A stretch of 64,000 nt of DNA, from assembly GCA_015179045.1 (NCBI GenBank), contig WHUZ01000104.1:1-64000 (forward strand), in the 5' to 3' direction. The notes beneath the pieces were generated by a model. That model was not told where the DNA came from, did not search any database, and saw only the letters and a list, made by a program, of their open reading frames with translations. Positions 33,381-43,736 of the stretch are shown piece by piece (position 1 is the first letter of the stretch; the number at the start of each line of letters is the position of its first letter). The DNA is from Kalaharituber pfeilii (Eukaryota; Ascomycota; Pezizomycetes; Pezizales; Pezizaceae). Made by a program: the position numbers and the translations under genes.

Positions 33381-36278
33381 TTCATTAATCGCGTGCCGTC
33401 CTGAGGGCAGTGGCGATGTTTTTAGGTACAAAGGCAAAATCTCAAGCACCACGAACAAAATTATCAAGCACAGCGAACAAACACAACCCCATCGCTTCCA
33501 ACCGTCCAACTTAACACTCCCAAACCCCCTCCTAACTCGCTCTAAAACTCCCGGGGTTCATCCCGGTTCGTCCAGGAGATCCATCAGCTGTCTCAATGGA
33601 TCTCCGTCCTTGGACTCCTTCGGGCTGTAAATGTCTCCTTCTCCTCCTGGTCATCTCTTTCTCCAAACCCTGCAGTGCCTCATGAGGTGGTCCTCTGTTT
33701 TCGTCTCCTTCCCCGCACCATCGGCAATCTGGGTTCGCGGCCTCCCCTATCCTGTGTCTCCACGCCTTCAGACCTTTGTTGCCCAGAAGGCCCGCCAGTT
33801 TGGATACCTCGTGTCCTAATCTCTGAAGCGGCCTATAGTTCATTCCTAGTCTGTTTCTTTCGGCTGCTCTGTCTCTTTTTGCATATTGTATTAGTCCTGG
33901 TTCTGTGAATACCTCGTCCATGTATTAGAGAGCTGTCCCTGTCTTTGCCGTCTTGTCAGCTTCTTCGTTTTCCGGTATTCCCTTGTGGCCTTTTATCTAT
34001 ATTATGGCTAGGTCTTCATTGCCTCTGGCTACTCTTGCTTCCCAGCATTCATGGACCCTCTGACTTGCACCTTGATGGGTTAGTAAGCCAGTGGCTATTT
34101 TCCGGATATTGGCTAGGGCTACCTTCAAGTCTGTGAGTATGAGGGTTTCCCCCTCCATTTTCATAGCTTCGCTTATCACATACAATTCCGCATTGTTCAC
34201 CGTCGAGAGGCCTCCCAGGTATTTCGAAATGTTCCCCCTCTCCCCCACCACTCCGGCCCATGACCTCTCCTCTCCCATCTGTGTAGTGTCTTTCCACCCC
34301 TCCTCTTTGGCTGAGTTTTTTTTTTTTTTTTTTTTTTTATATCAATACCCACTTGCCGCCCGATGGGCTATGGCGAGGGTCATTATTAAAAGAAAGAACG
34401 AAACGAAGTCAAACCCTGCAACTAACTACTACTAACTACATGTATTGCCCGCAAAACTCTCTCATGGTGCGGGTGAAAGGCCCGGTATGTCCTATTTCCG
34501 TCCCCTCTCGATTCATACCGGTCCGACCTCAGCCAGCGTCCCCCAAGCCTTATCCTCCCAACCTCGGTCTCTCTCTCCAGGTAAACTACCACCGAGCTGG
34601 TTTTCTTTCCTTCCTCAACCAGCGTGGTCTTCTTCCTCAGCCAGCGAATTCCGGTAATCTTTCCCAAATCCTTATTCGCTGCCTCCAACCATTGTCTGAC
34701 CTTCCCTAGGTCCTTCCGTAGGGCGATCCCGTGTACTACAATGCCGGTTTTGGATCTGGTGGTGGCATTGAGATTGGTTGGCGGGGAGGCGGAGGTGCTC
34801 TTGGGGCGGGGAGAGGGATTCTTGTGTGAGGTGGTCGCCTGGTGGTGCTCCCGTGGCCGTGGTGTCGACTGAAGAGGACGACGCGATCTTTTTGGCCTCC
34901 TCATCGCTGAGTCGGCGTTTGATCTTTGGCTGAGTTTATGTGCTCTACCCACTCCGCACCCTCGGCGTCGCTGGGGAGTGAGTTGAGAAAGGCTATGGTC
35001 AATGGTGGGCGGTGATGCGTAGAGCCTCGGAGGTACATGGCTTCGGGGTCTTCACGTCTAATCCCCTCTTCTGGAAAGCGCAGGGTGCGTGCCTCTACCC
35101 TGGTATTTATAAACCCAACGAATGTCTCGACCGACTCCAGATTGGCGAGCCCCTCCACTATGTCTCGCTGCATTCCCCACGGGACCCCCGTGATCCCTCT
35201 TGCTACTGTATAGCGCTACTTCTCCAGGTCTCGTAGTTTTGTCTCTTTTGGGGCCCCTTTCGTGTCGTCGTACCAGGCCCAACTCCCCCACGTGGCTATG
35301 GTCCGGGCGATGCTGATGTATATCTGTCTCCTCTTCCCCGGTGGGAGCTTGGTGAGACGAGAAGCTATTCCCCACGCTGCCTTGCCTAGGGCTAACCGCT
35401 TCTTGTAGTGGACATTGTATTTCAGCTTCCAGTCAATGGTGAGTCCCAACAGATGGTAGTCCGGTCCTTTTTTGCCCACAATTAGCATCTTGGCTTTTTT
35501 TGGGTCCAGATAGAAGCCCTCCTCCCTGGCTTCTTTCTTTAGTTTGGCTCTGTGTTCTCTGATCTCCCTCTGAAGTCCAGACAATGTCCGGTGTGACAGG
35601 ACGCTGTGGAAGCCATCGATGTACGATCTCGAGAAGTACCGTTCGCTTGATTTCGTGGCGGTTGGGGCAATTGCTATTAGGAAAAGGACCGAGGATAGAG
35701 GGGAGCCCTGAGGGGAGCTGTCTATCATTCTCCCCGTTGCTCTTGTCTGTCCATCCCATGATATCCTGAAGTCGCTGGGTTGTAGGAAGCTCTGGACGGA
35801 TGTTGCTAGGTTGTGGTTCACCCCCTGTATGCGCTGTACTATCCTCTTCCTCTGTACGTGGTTAAACACAGATTGGATGTCTTCCCTTACCAACACTACC
35901 CACTCTCCCTTCTCTGTCCTTCGGTCTATCTCTTTCAGGATCTGTCTTTGCATGTCCTCCGCTCCCCTTAGCAGTCTCCCCCCCATCTGGGAGGCGTGGA
36001 ACAACTGTTCTTCATTCTGCAGTCTGTCCGCTACTACCTTCTGGCGCAGCTTCGCGACCGTGTTGAAAAGTGTTATAGGCCTCCAGCTTCTCGGTTCATG
36101 TCTCGGTCTGCCTTTCTTTAGCACCATGACCACCTCGAAGCCCCTTGCTAAGTCCTGTCTGCCGACGGCGTATTCCACTATCTGTTCTCTCACCGCTTCC
36201 CAGAGTGTTGTTCCCCTTATCCTCTTCAGTACTCCGTACTGTATCCCGTCCGGGCCGGGGGCAGATCTCGACTTCGTC
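33333..36278 (-). mobile_element. LINE with RT, RNase H and zinc knuckle; degenerate, tail-A
   Basis: Flanked by tcctggctcgat at 33321-33332 and 36279-36290. Minus-strand order: RT start (SAPGPDGIQYGVLK), fingers and palm (SWRPITLFNTVAKL; VREDIQSVFNHV; SPQGSPLSSVLF), motif C as YIDGF instead of Y-x-DD, thumb (LLGLTIDWKLKY), an in-frame TAG after LRDLEK, a region ending near VEHINSA, the nested half-LINE (34318-34923), RNase H (NNAELYVISEAM, LILTDLKVAL, then TAG where other copies have W before IKGHKG), TAA where others have Q, and CRWCGEGDEN followed by a frameshift. It ends in a 43-T run plus tail-A. The element is dead: catalytic Asp lost and at least three stops. The 5' end lies at the start of RT, so ORF1 and the endonuclease are missing. 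Confidence 0.9.
34318..34923 (-). mobile_element. Full-length ORF1-only half-LINE, 606 bp, nested in LINE
   Basis: Bounded by ctttggctgagtt at 34305-34317 and 34924-34936. The minus-strand frame runs from a basic head (SAMRRPKRSRRPLQ) through GIVVHGIALRKDLGKVRQWL, GIRWLRKKTTLVEEGKKTSS and VRLGGRWLRSDRYE, then the 3' region and tail-A. The ORF1 frame is open throughout. Its length agrees within 1 bp with the copy at 26207-26813. It interrupts the host LINE between the RT thumb and RNase H. Confidence 0.9.
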
Positions 36279-36398
36279 TCCTGGCTCGATGCTTTGCGTA
36301 TTGTTATTTCACCTTTTCTGGAGGGACGTCTTCTGAGTTTCAGAAATATATTAACTTAGCAAGTGTATGGCTGAGATGGTGGAGGCTTGAGTGAGGCT

Positions 36399-36451
36399 TT
36401 TTTTTTTTTTGATATCAGTGCTCGCATGTCGCCCTATAGGGCTATAGCGAG
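36399..36451 (-). mobile_element. Bare tail-A, 53 bp, with 12-bp duplication
   Basis: Poly(T), gatatcagtgctcgcatgtc, gccctatagggctatagcga, bounded by ttgagtgaggct at 36387-36398 and 36452-36463. Confidence 0.9.
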
Positions 36452-36469
36452 TTGAGTGAGGCTGAAACG

Positions 36470-37022
36470 CTGGAGGCCTGAGAGAGAGGAGTGCGAGTTC
36501 CCAATTGGCTTCAATTGAGTACTCGAGTACATAAGACTTGATGGCCCTCGAGCTTGGAAAAATTGGTTCAGTCATTGCTCAAATATCAATAGAGAATAAA
36601 AAGATAACTGCTGTGGCTGTTAGGAGTTTCTTTTAGAGCTCCTGGATGACAGAAACTCCCTTTTCATCTGACGCTGCTCGCGGAAATACAATAACGGTGG
36701 GAATTGCGTTTGTAGACAGATTGAGATGAATTCATGTGTACCTGTGGGCGGGTGCATACAGCGAGTAGTTACCTCGGGTGCTGGTGTCGTGCCCAGCCAC
36801 TGCCTCAATACGTGCGGCGCTGGCGGCGTGTCCGCCAAGCACCAAGTACTCTCCTCTCTCCACTCAGGGCACCCAGGCAGCCAAGACTTTCAAAGTGCCA
36901 AAGCGGCTGCGCAGGAGACTGATCATACGAAGTACTCGGGTACCTGTGTCGGTGGCAGTGGCTTCCTCAGAGACCCTGCTCAAGCTCTGGCCTCAGCACA
37001 ATTTCTTGGCCCTGTAACTCAA
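36470..37022. other. Host sequence between insertions, no gene seen
   Basis: Short frames only (Cys/Pro-rich around 36726-37000). No motif. Confidence 0.4.
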
Positions 37023-37034
37023 GTGATGTGATGA

Positions 37035-38480
37035 GTGGAGGCATTCGTCAGCGGAGAGGTAGAGAGAGTAGAAGCCAGGGCGCTGAGATTCAGAGAGGAG
37101 TCGATCAGAGATCCACAGCCAGACACGAAATACGTGAGGGGATCACTCAGGCACCGCGACCCCCTGCCACTTCATATACACCCGTACCATCCAAGTGACC
37201 TTCACAGAGAGGACTGGGAGAACATCATCGCTAGGGAGGAGGAAGAGGGGTGGACGAGTGTATACACTGACGGAAGTAGGTTAAAAGACAGAACGGGTGC
37301 CGGAGTTTACCAGAACAACACTGAAACCGACACCTACACGTATCTGGGAAAGATGCTGCACGGTGAATGACGCGGAGGTGATAGCAGTGGGAGAAGCCAT
37401 GAAAGGAGAAGGAGAGATACTAATTGTCACAGACTCTAGGGTCACCGTAACGAGACTGCAGGGGGTGGCGAGGGGAGACCCAACACCGAAGGGGCCTGCA
37501 AACCTTGTGAGGGGAAGGTGGGAGGAGAGGACGGCAAGGGGAGACAGAGACATAGCGATCCTGTGGGTAAAGGCTCACAAAGGTGTGGAAGGCAACACCA
37601 GGGCGGATATGGCAGCAAAGATAAGCACGGCACTCCACGCTGGTTGAGGAAGGGAAAAAGACCAGTTCGGTGGTAGCTTACCTGGGGAGGGAGACCGAGG
37701 TTGGGAGGGTGAGGCTCGGGGGACGATGGCTGAGGACGGAACGGTATGAACCGGAGAGGGGACGGGAGTAGGACATACCGGGCCTTTCACCCGCACCAGG
37801 AGAGAGTTCTGCGGGCAATACATGTAGATAGATAGGAGGAGTAGTTAGTGGGAGTTGTTCTTTTTCTTCTTTTAATAAAGACCCTCGCCATAGCCCATCG
37901 GGCGGCCTGCGAGTATTGATATAAAAAAAATAAAAAAAAAAAAAGCACGGCACTGCAATATCAAGATGAGACGGTCACTGAAGCAGGCCTGCGGCAGTGT
38001 GCTAAAGCGCGAAGGGCGGAAGAGAGGAAGAGACTACAGCTGTCGTACTGGCCACTGGAGTACCTTGGGAACCGAAGGAGGGTAGCCACACTCGCAGGCA
38101 TACTAGGAAACAAGGGGTTACGACAGTGGAGACATCGAATAGGGGAGGAAGAGTCGCCGGAGTGCAGATGGTGCGGCAAAGCACTCGAGAACCTCGAGCA
38201 CATCATGAATATGTGCGATGCCTGGAAGAAGAGACTACCGAGAGGGGAGGCAGGGTTGAAGCAGCCATCAAGAAGAGAAGGGGAAGAGGACACATTGGTG
38301 GAAGTGCTAGATTGGGCGGCAGAGTAGTTTTCATTGAATCTTCCATCACATTATTTTCATTTTCATCTACCATTTATGTCTTCATCGTTATCGTCATCAT
38401 TTTGTAGCTAAGATCTCGCCACAGCCTATCAGGCGGCACGCGAGTAATGAAATAAAAAAAAAAAAAAAAAAAAAAAAAAG
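37035..38480 (+). mobile_element. 5'-truncated LINE: RT end, RNase H, knuckle; carries nested half-LINE
   Basis: Flanked by gtgatgtgatga at 37023-37034 and 38481-38492. It begins in the region after RT (VERVEARALRFREESIR), then RNase H (SVYTDGSRLKDRTGAGVY, frameshift near 37350, VNDAEVIAVGEAM, LIVTDSRVTV, ILWVKAHKGVEGNTRAD). After the nested insertion the frame resumes exactly (TALQYQDETVTEAGLRQ), with CRWCGKALENLEHIMNMC and a stop after LDWAAE. It ends in tail-A and poly(A). Apart from the one frameshift the coding part is clean. Confidence 0.9.
37635..37942 (+). mobile_element. 5'-truncated half-LINE nested in LINE
   Basis: Bounded by aagcacggcact at 37623-37634 and 37943-37954. It starts inside ORF1 (TLVEEGKKTSSVVAYLGRET), continues VRLGGRWLRTERYEPERGRE and stop, then the non-coding 3' region and tail-A. 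The ORF1 stop is again followed by the tail with no ORF2. Confidence 0.9.
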
Positions 38481-38585
38481 GTGATGTGATGACCCACCGT
38501 ACTTCAAAAGCCTCTATAGCCACGTGACTCAGTAGACGTCCCGCATTTTCGATCATTGATCAAATCCGAAATGTTTCTACCCAGT

Positions 38586-38687
38586 TAGTCTCATGCCAAG
38601 CCCCTAGGGCACTCTCCGAGGTTGGCACCCTCCGAGCGCGCACTCTCGTGCGCTCGGAGAGTGCCCTAGGGGCTTGGTATGAGACTA
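38586..38687. mobile_element. 102-bp MITE, TIR GTCTCATGCCAAGCCCC, TA flanks
   Basis: TA-GTCTCATGCCAAGCCCCTAG... pairs over about 33 bp with ...GGGGCTTGGTATGAGAC-TA, with a short gcgcactctcgtgcgc hairpin between. Related ends occur at about 13516 and 16722. TA duplication suggests Tc1/mariner. Confidence 0.8.
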
Positions 38688-38689
38688 CG

Positions 38690-39110
38690 TACAACCCATG
38701 CCCAGATCCATGTCCACATTTATCTACGACACTGCCAGGCCACCTACTCCAATGCTTGGATATCTACTTCTGCATTGTCCTGCATGAGTGCAGAACAATA
38801 ACGTCCTGAGTGTGGTTGTCTGTAGTGTCATCACGCTCCTGAATCCTTGATATTCGGGCGTTTCAGTCACTCTCCTCCGTCAAGTTACTTTCCTCCGTGA
38901 ACTTTTCCATGCTTCAGCCACTTTAAGCCATGAGTGCAAAATGATAATATCCTGAGTGTGATGTTCAACAGTATCAAGTTCTTGAATACAGAGGCACTTG
39001 CTGCTGAAATCAAGAAGCCTTGGGAAAATGCATAAGCTTGTAGTAGGGTCTCGCAGCACTGGGGTTTAGCCCATTCCCCCTTCTCTGGCCTTTTCAAATA
39101 TGCAGCCAGC
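38690..39110. other. Intergenic, nothing recognised
   Basis: Includes a repeated phrase (gagtgcaaaatgataatatcctgagtgtg type, near 38785 and 38932), an old short duplication. No gene. Confidence 0.4.
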
Positions 39111-39254
39111 ATACAGTCAGACCTTGCTATAATGAATACATAAAATTCGGCCCTTTGTTTTCACTATAGCAAGGTTTTCAGTATAGAAAATTGTGGAAAA
39201 TTAGTCATATAGTCTTGGCAGCTGAGTTCGTGAGTCTTGCTGAGCTTGGCTACT

Positions 39255-40557
39255 TTTTTTTTTTTTTTTTTTTTTTTATCTCACATAACCCCGCTTGCAG
39301 CTGTTCGCCATGGCAGGGTCCCTGGACCGAAGTCCTTATGGCCCGGAGACAGGCACCTAAAAACAAACAACTCACTATATACACCGACATTCAAAAGGGA
39401 ATAGAGGAAATAAAACCCATGAGACAACCCGCTCCTCCAAAAATGAAAGATTTACGTCGTCAAGTCCATTTCCTCCACGTCCCTCCTCTTCCCCTTTCTG
39501 TCCACCTTTGAATTTCTGTCCCAGTCATACAGGTACGAATCGTACCACTTGCCTGACAACCTTACCTTCACTGGTGTTTGGCTATCCGATTCCACCACCC
39601 CCTCCAGGTAGATGACGACCGAGCTAGCCTTCTTTCCCTCCCTCCTCTCTTTCTTCACCAACTATCTTGCCGCAACAATCTTTCCCATCCAGAGGTTCGC
39701 TGGGAGTGTCTTTCCTTTGGGATTGGCTTCAGAGATGGTGTTGGAGATGGTTTTTTGGACATTTCCTGCTTGAGGGGACTGGTACTCTGTCCCCTGTTTG
39801 CTTTTTTGGATCGGGAAGCGGTGGACTTTGTTCGGCTTTCTGGTGGTGGCGCTGGAGGTGGGTCTGATTTGTTCCCTTTTGGGAGTGTGCTTGGTGGAAT
39901 GTTTTGGGAGATGACTGCTGCATAAGATAGCTTTGGTGGTATCTCCGGATTAGTCTGTGTTTCCCCTTCCTTCACAAAATTTACCATAATATTCCTGTGA
40001 AATCTCATGCAATCAAAACCTCCCACACTCAGGTGACACGGTTAAGAGATGCATGCACCCGACGAATCTGGTAAAGGAACCTGTCTGTTGGCTTGAAGTA
40101 TGGTCTTTTCATTTGGTCTTCTATACAAGAATCTATGTGTTGTATGACATCCCCCATTGCATCAAGCATGTCGGACATATTGACTCCGCCAAGCCGTTTG
40201 CCGATAGACTTGTGCACTGGGGCCTCGAGACGGGTACTCTTGGCAGGCACTGTTTTGGCACCTGTATTTGTGTTTTTCGGTGCTGGACTGCCTAGTACCA
40301 TCAATCTATTGGTTCAATCTATGGGGGAGTGCCAAGAAGACAGGGGCTGAGGTGTGCTGGCAACGGAGCAGGAGCTGAAAGAATCCTCAAGACTTCACCC
40401 CAAGGGGGAAACTTGAGGACTTCGATATTTTGGAATAAAAATTAGATCAAAAAACTCAGCAGGCTGAGAACTTTCGATCTGTGTAGGTTTCGCTGTGGGG
40501 GGCGTTGTGGTTGCGGAGTCCCTTCCAAACGCTCGTCCTGTCGAAGTGGTTGTCGCA
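39255..40557 (-). mobile_element. 1.3-kb ORF1-only half-LINE with tail-B
   Basis: Bounded by gagcttggctact at 39242-39254 and 40558-40570. Minus strand: a helical segment (MSDMLDAMGDVIQHIDSCIE), a Pro/Ser/Lys-rich stretch (KLSYAAVISQNIPP), a short block KKASSVVIYLEGVV then VRLSGKWYDSYLYDWDR, which parallels the C-terminal block of the tail-A ORF1. Then stop and tail-B (aaccccgcttgcagctgttc in plus-strand reading). Frames are broken at several points. No ORF2. Confidence 0.8.
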
Positions 40558-40570
40558 GAGCTTGGCTACT

Positions 40571-41160
40571 AATTAAGACTTACTAGGTGAGGCCGTCAGT
40601 TGCCGTCCTGATTAGGCAACGTTCCCTAGGAATGGGGGCCCTATGCGAAGTCAAATAAATGTTCCGGAGGCGTGACTGGCAGAGTGATGGTAATACTATA
40701 TGTGCTGGTGGAGGGGGGGTGCGGTAGAGAGGAGGGTGTGGTAGAGAGCGGTGCGCGGTAAAGGAGCGGGGTTTAAGCTTTTTTTTCTTTTTTAACTTCT
40801 TCGAACTGACCTGCGCCTTGGTCGAAGTGGAAAGCTGTGGTCTCCAGTGATGGAGGTAACCAAAAGCGCCATGGAGAGGTGTAGAATTGAGGGCCCCGGT
40901 TCAATTCTGAGCTGGGGAAGAGGGTTGTCCAGCATCTCTCCGAGATGGACTGTAATGCTCCGGTTCCAGCAATGATCTCTTGGGAGTTAGAATTTACCGT
41001 AAAATCTCTTAGCAAGTCAGAAATTCTAATGATGAACAATTGGGAGCTGGAACCGGGGTAACTTGTTTTTATTTTTCACATATCTGTTTTTTTTTCCTAG
41101 CATTTTGACATTGCTTCTTCAAGTTGCTCTCAAAGTCTCAACTAATACATAATATATCTA
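40571..41160. other. Spacer with a short inverted repeat
   Basis: tccggttccag (about 40961) pairs with ctggaaccgg (about 41047). No gene. Confidence 0.35.
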
Positions 41161-43308
41161 TCTATACATGAACTGCTATATCTATTGAATCTAACCTCCT
41201 CTCCTCCGCTATTCTTGCTGTGGTATTTTTTAGTATAGCAATACTTGAAAGACGATTAAATGGAACAGAACTTAAAAAGGCCAAATCCTGCAAACATTTG
41301 ACTCGAGATAGTGCAACAAATGTTAAGCCCGACTGATTTTCTTTTAAACCTAACTCTACTACCACTTTTGGCAATGTGAGTCCCTGAGACTTGTGAATAG
41401 TTAGGGCCCATGCCAAAACCAATGGAAATTGTTTTCTAGAATACGGATGTCCATTGTATTCAAAGCGGCTAGTGAAAGGAGCTATTGGTATTACTCGTAG
41501 ATATGACTCCATAAATGGTGGACCTGAATAGTGATCTAATTCTACCAATAAGCAGATAGGAAGTGCTTGACGAGATTCATCAACACTATTTAAGACCAAA
41601 CCACGAATAGTTCCCATAGCTCCATTCACAATACCAGCTTGTACCCAGAGGTTTTTTGTTACCATAACTCTAGCTCCAATAGCTAATAGTAACACAGGTG
41701 GTAAATCTCCAGCTGCTTCCGAGTTCAGTTTCTTTATTGTCGATATAATAGCTCGTGGTGCTGAATGTATGGCTAGTGCACGGTATACTGGACAGTGCAT
41801 AGAAAGTAAGTATTTGGCATTCTATGCCTTTACCTCCTTTCTCGTACACATAAGAGCTACAGCTCTATTAAATGTATGCCTGTCCGCTTCACTCATAATA
41901 TCTAAAACACGAGCCTGAACAAATTGTTGCCAGTCATGATGAGTCCATGCTCCATCTCTGGCTCGTAGAAGCATAGATCGAAAATGAATCTGATCCTCTC
42001 CTCTTTGACGCATACTGGTTTGAAGACGAATAAAGGTTGTAAATTGACGATATAGAAAGTAACCTCTATCTTGTAATAACAAGCTAGTAGGATTTCCCTT
42101 TCGTCTGGAATCTGATTTAACGTACATCGGAAGATCTCCTACTGGAGGCAGCTGGGCAAAGTCTCCCATCAATATGATATGAACACCACCAAATATCACA
42201 CCTTGACGGTCTGGGAATGCTATTCCAAGTCTTCGATCAATCCGAGCTAGAAAAGCCTGTCCAATCATTGATATTTCATCAATAATGATAATTTTCGTAT
42301 GTTGACATTTATTTTGAAAAGTAGTTGCAGCAGCTGGTGTAATATTATCATCGTTACCTGTTAGACTCATTTGTAAGGTCCCATGGATAGTAGATCCATT
42401 AACATTATGAGCTGCACATCCAGTATATGCTAGAACAGGTACTACCTCTTCGATTAACCTTTCAGGTGGAAGAGTAAGTGAGATTGCATATCTTAAAGCA
42501 TTAATAAGATAAGACTTTCCAGCTCCTGCTGTTCCAGCTACAATCATCAAAAGTTGAGAAGTAGTAGCATCATCCCGGTAGTTCCAATGGTTCATAATTT
42601 TGTCGAAGGCAATTCGCTGTTCTGTATTGAGTGTTTGAGGTAATACCTCAGGAAGATTTATTGTAACTGGAGTAACTTGTTTTGTCTCCTGTATCCAGCT
42701 AGCACCATGTACCACATTTGTATATCCACCAAAGATATTGAGATCACAATTCCAATCATAGTTGATATCTTCAGCTCGGTGACCCAGATGACTGATAGCA
42801 ATATTCAGTTGATCTTGTTGATCATTAGTGAGTATATTTTGATCGTGGGGACGTATGCCAGCTATATCCATCCAATCTTCTGTTTCTAATTCTTTCTCCT
42901 GTAGTTGATTGCCTTCCAGATCTGAGTCATGTCCATGATCCAAATTGGCAACACCATGATAGCCACTTATTAGAGTACGGACTGTAGCTGGTAGCAAAGG
43001 AAGGAAAAATTGTAATCGTGCACACCAGTCTATAGTATCAAGATTATCACTGGCTAAATCTTCCTCAATACCCGTTATATATGCTAGAGTCTTGAAAGGA
43101 ATATATTTGAGTAATGTTACACGACAAAATAGAATATTTGTTGCATCCACTGGAGGGTCAGGAATTGTTCGAATAACTCGACTTTTTCGATTTCGATTTG
43201 ATGTTGCTATCCATCTCTCATTACGATAAGTATATGATTGAAGCAAATCATGAAGGCAGATATCTTCTAGCTCTGGGTCACGACCAATATATCTTTCTAA
43301 AATACCTT

Positions 43309-43355
43309 TTTTTATATCAGTACTTATATATCATTTTCAGGGTAAGAACTATTGG
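43309..43355 (-). mobile_element. Divergent bare tail in Helitron
   Basis: ttttatatcagtacttatat begins like an inverted tail-A but lacks the GGGCGGC/GCCATAGCC block. Bounded by aaaatacctt at 43299-43308 and 43356-43365, which restores the helicase-upstream frame (GQGIF joined to LERYIGRDPE). Confidence 0.6.
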
Positions 43356-43488
43356 AAAATACCTTGTCCTGATATTACCTCTGCCCCATCTTCTAAATTT
43401 TGTAAAGCTTCAGGCTCTATTCTTAGAGGAACCAGTGTTGTATTTGTAAGATTAAGAGTAATCACTTTCCATGATGACTCTACTAAGC

Positions 43489-43736
43489 TTAACCCTTGTG
43501 TCATGACGGTATGACATGGCGGTATGCGAGCGTACCCAGAGCAGGGCTAAAATGCAGTGAGCTACGAGGTCATGTGACCGGCCCACCCCTGCTATGCCTG
43601 AAGACCTGGCGCGAACCGGTACCAAGAGCCCGTATGCATGGATACTCCTATATATCCCGACCGTACTACCAGGGGTCACCGGTAGTTCTACCTTTTGGTG
43701 CAACGGTTTGCAAGACGGTCGGTTGCAACCCGTAAC
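43489..43736. mobile_element. Insertion of about 240 bp splitting the Helitron Rep
   Basis: Separates AQEACHLLQ from SLVESSWKVITLNL, which should be close in Helitrons. No clear TIR. GT at one edge and AG at the other would also allow an intron reading; identity unresolved. Confidence 0.5.
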
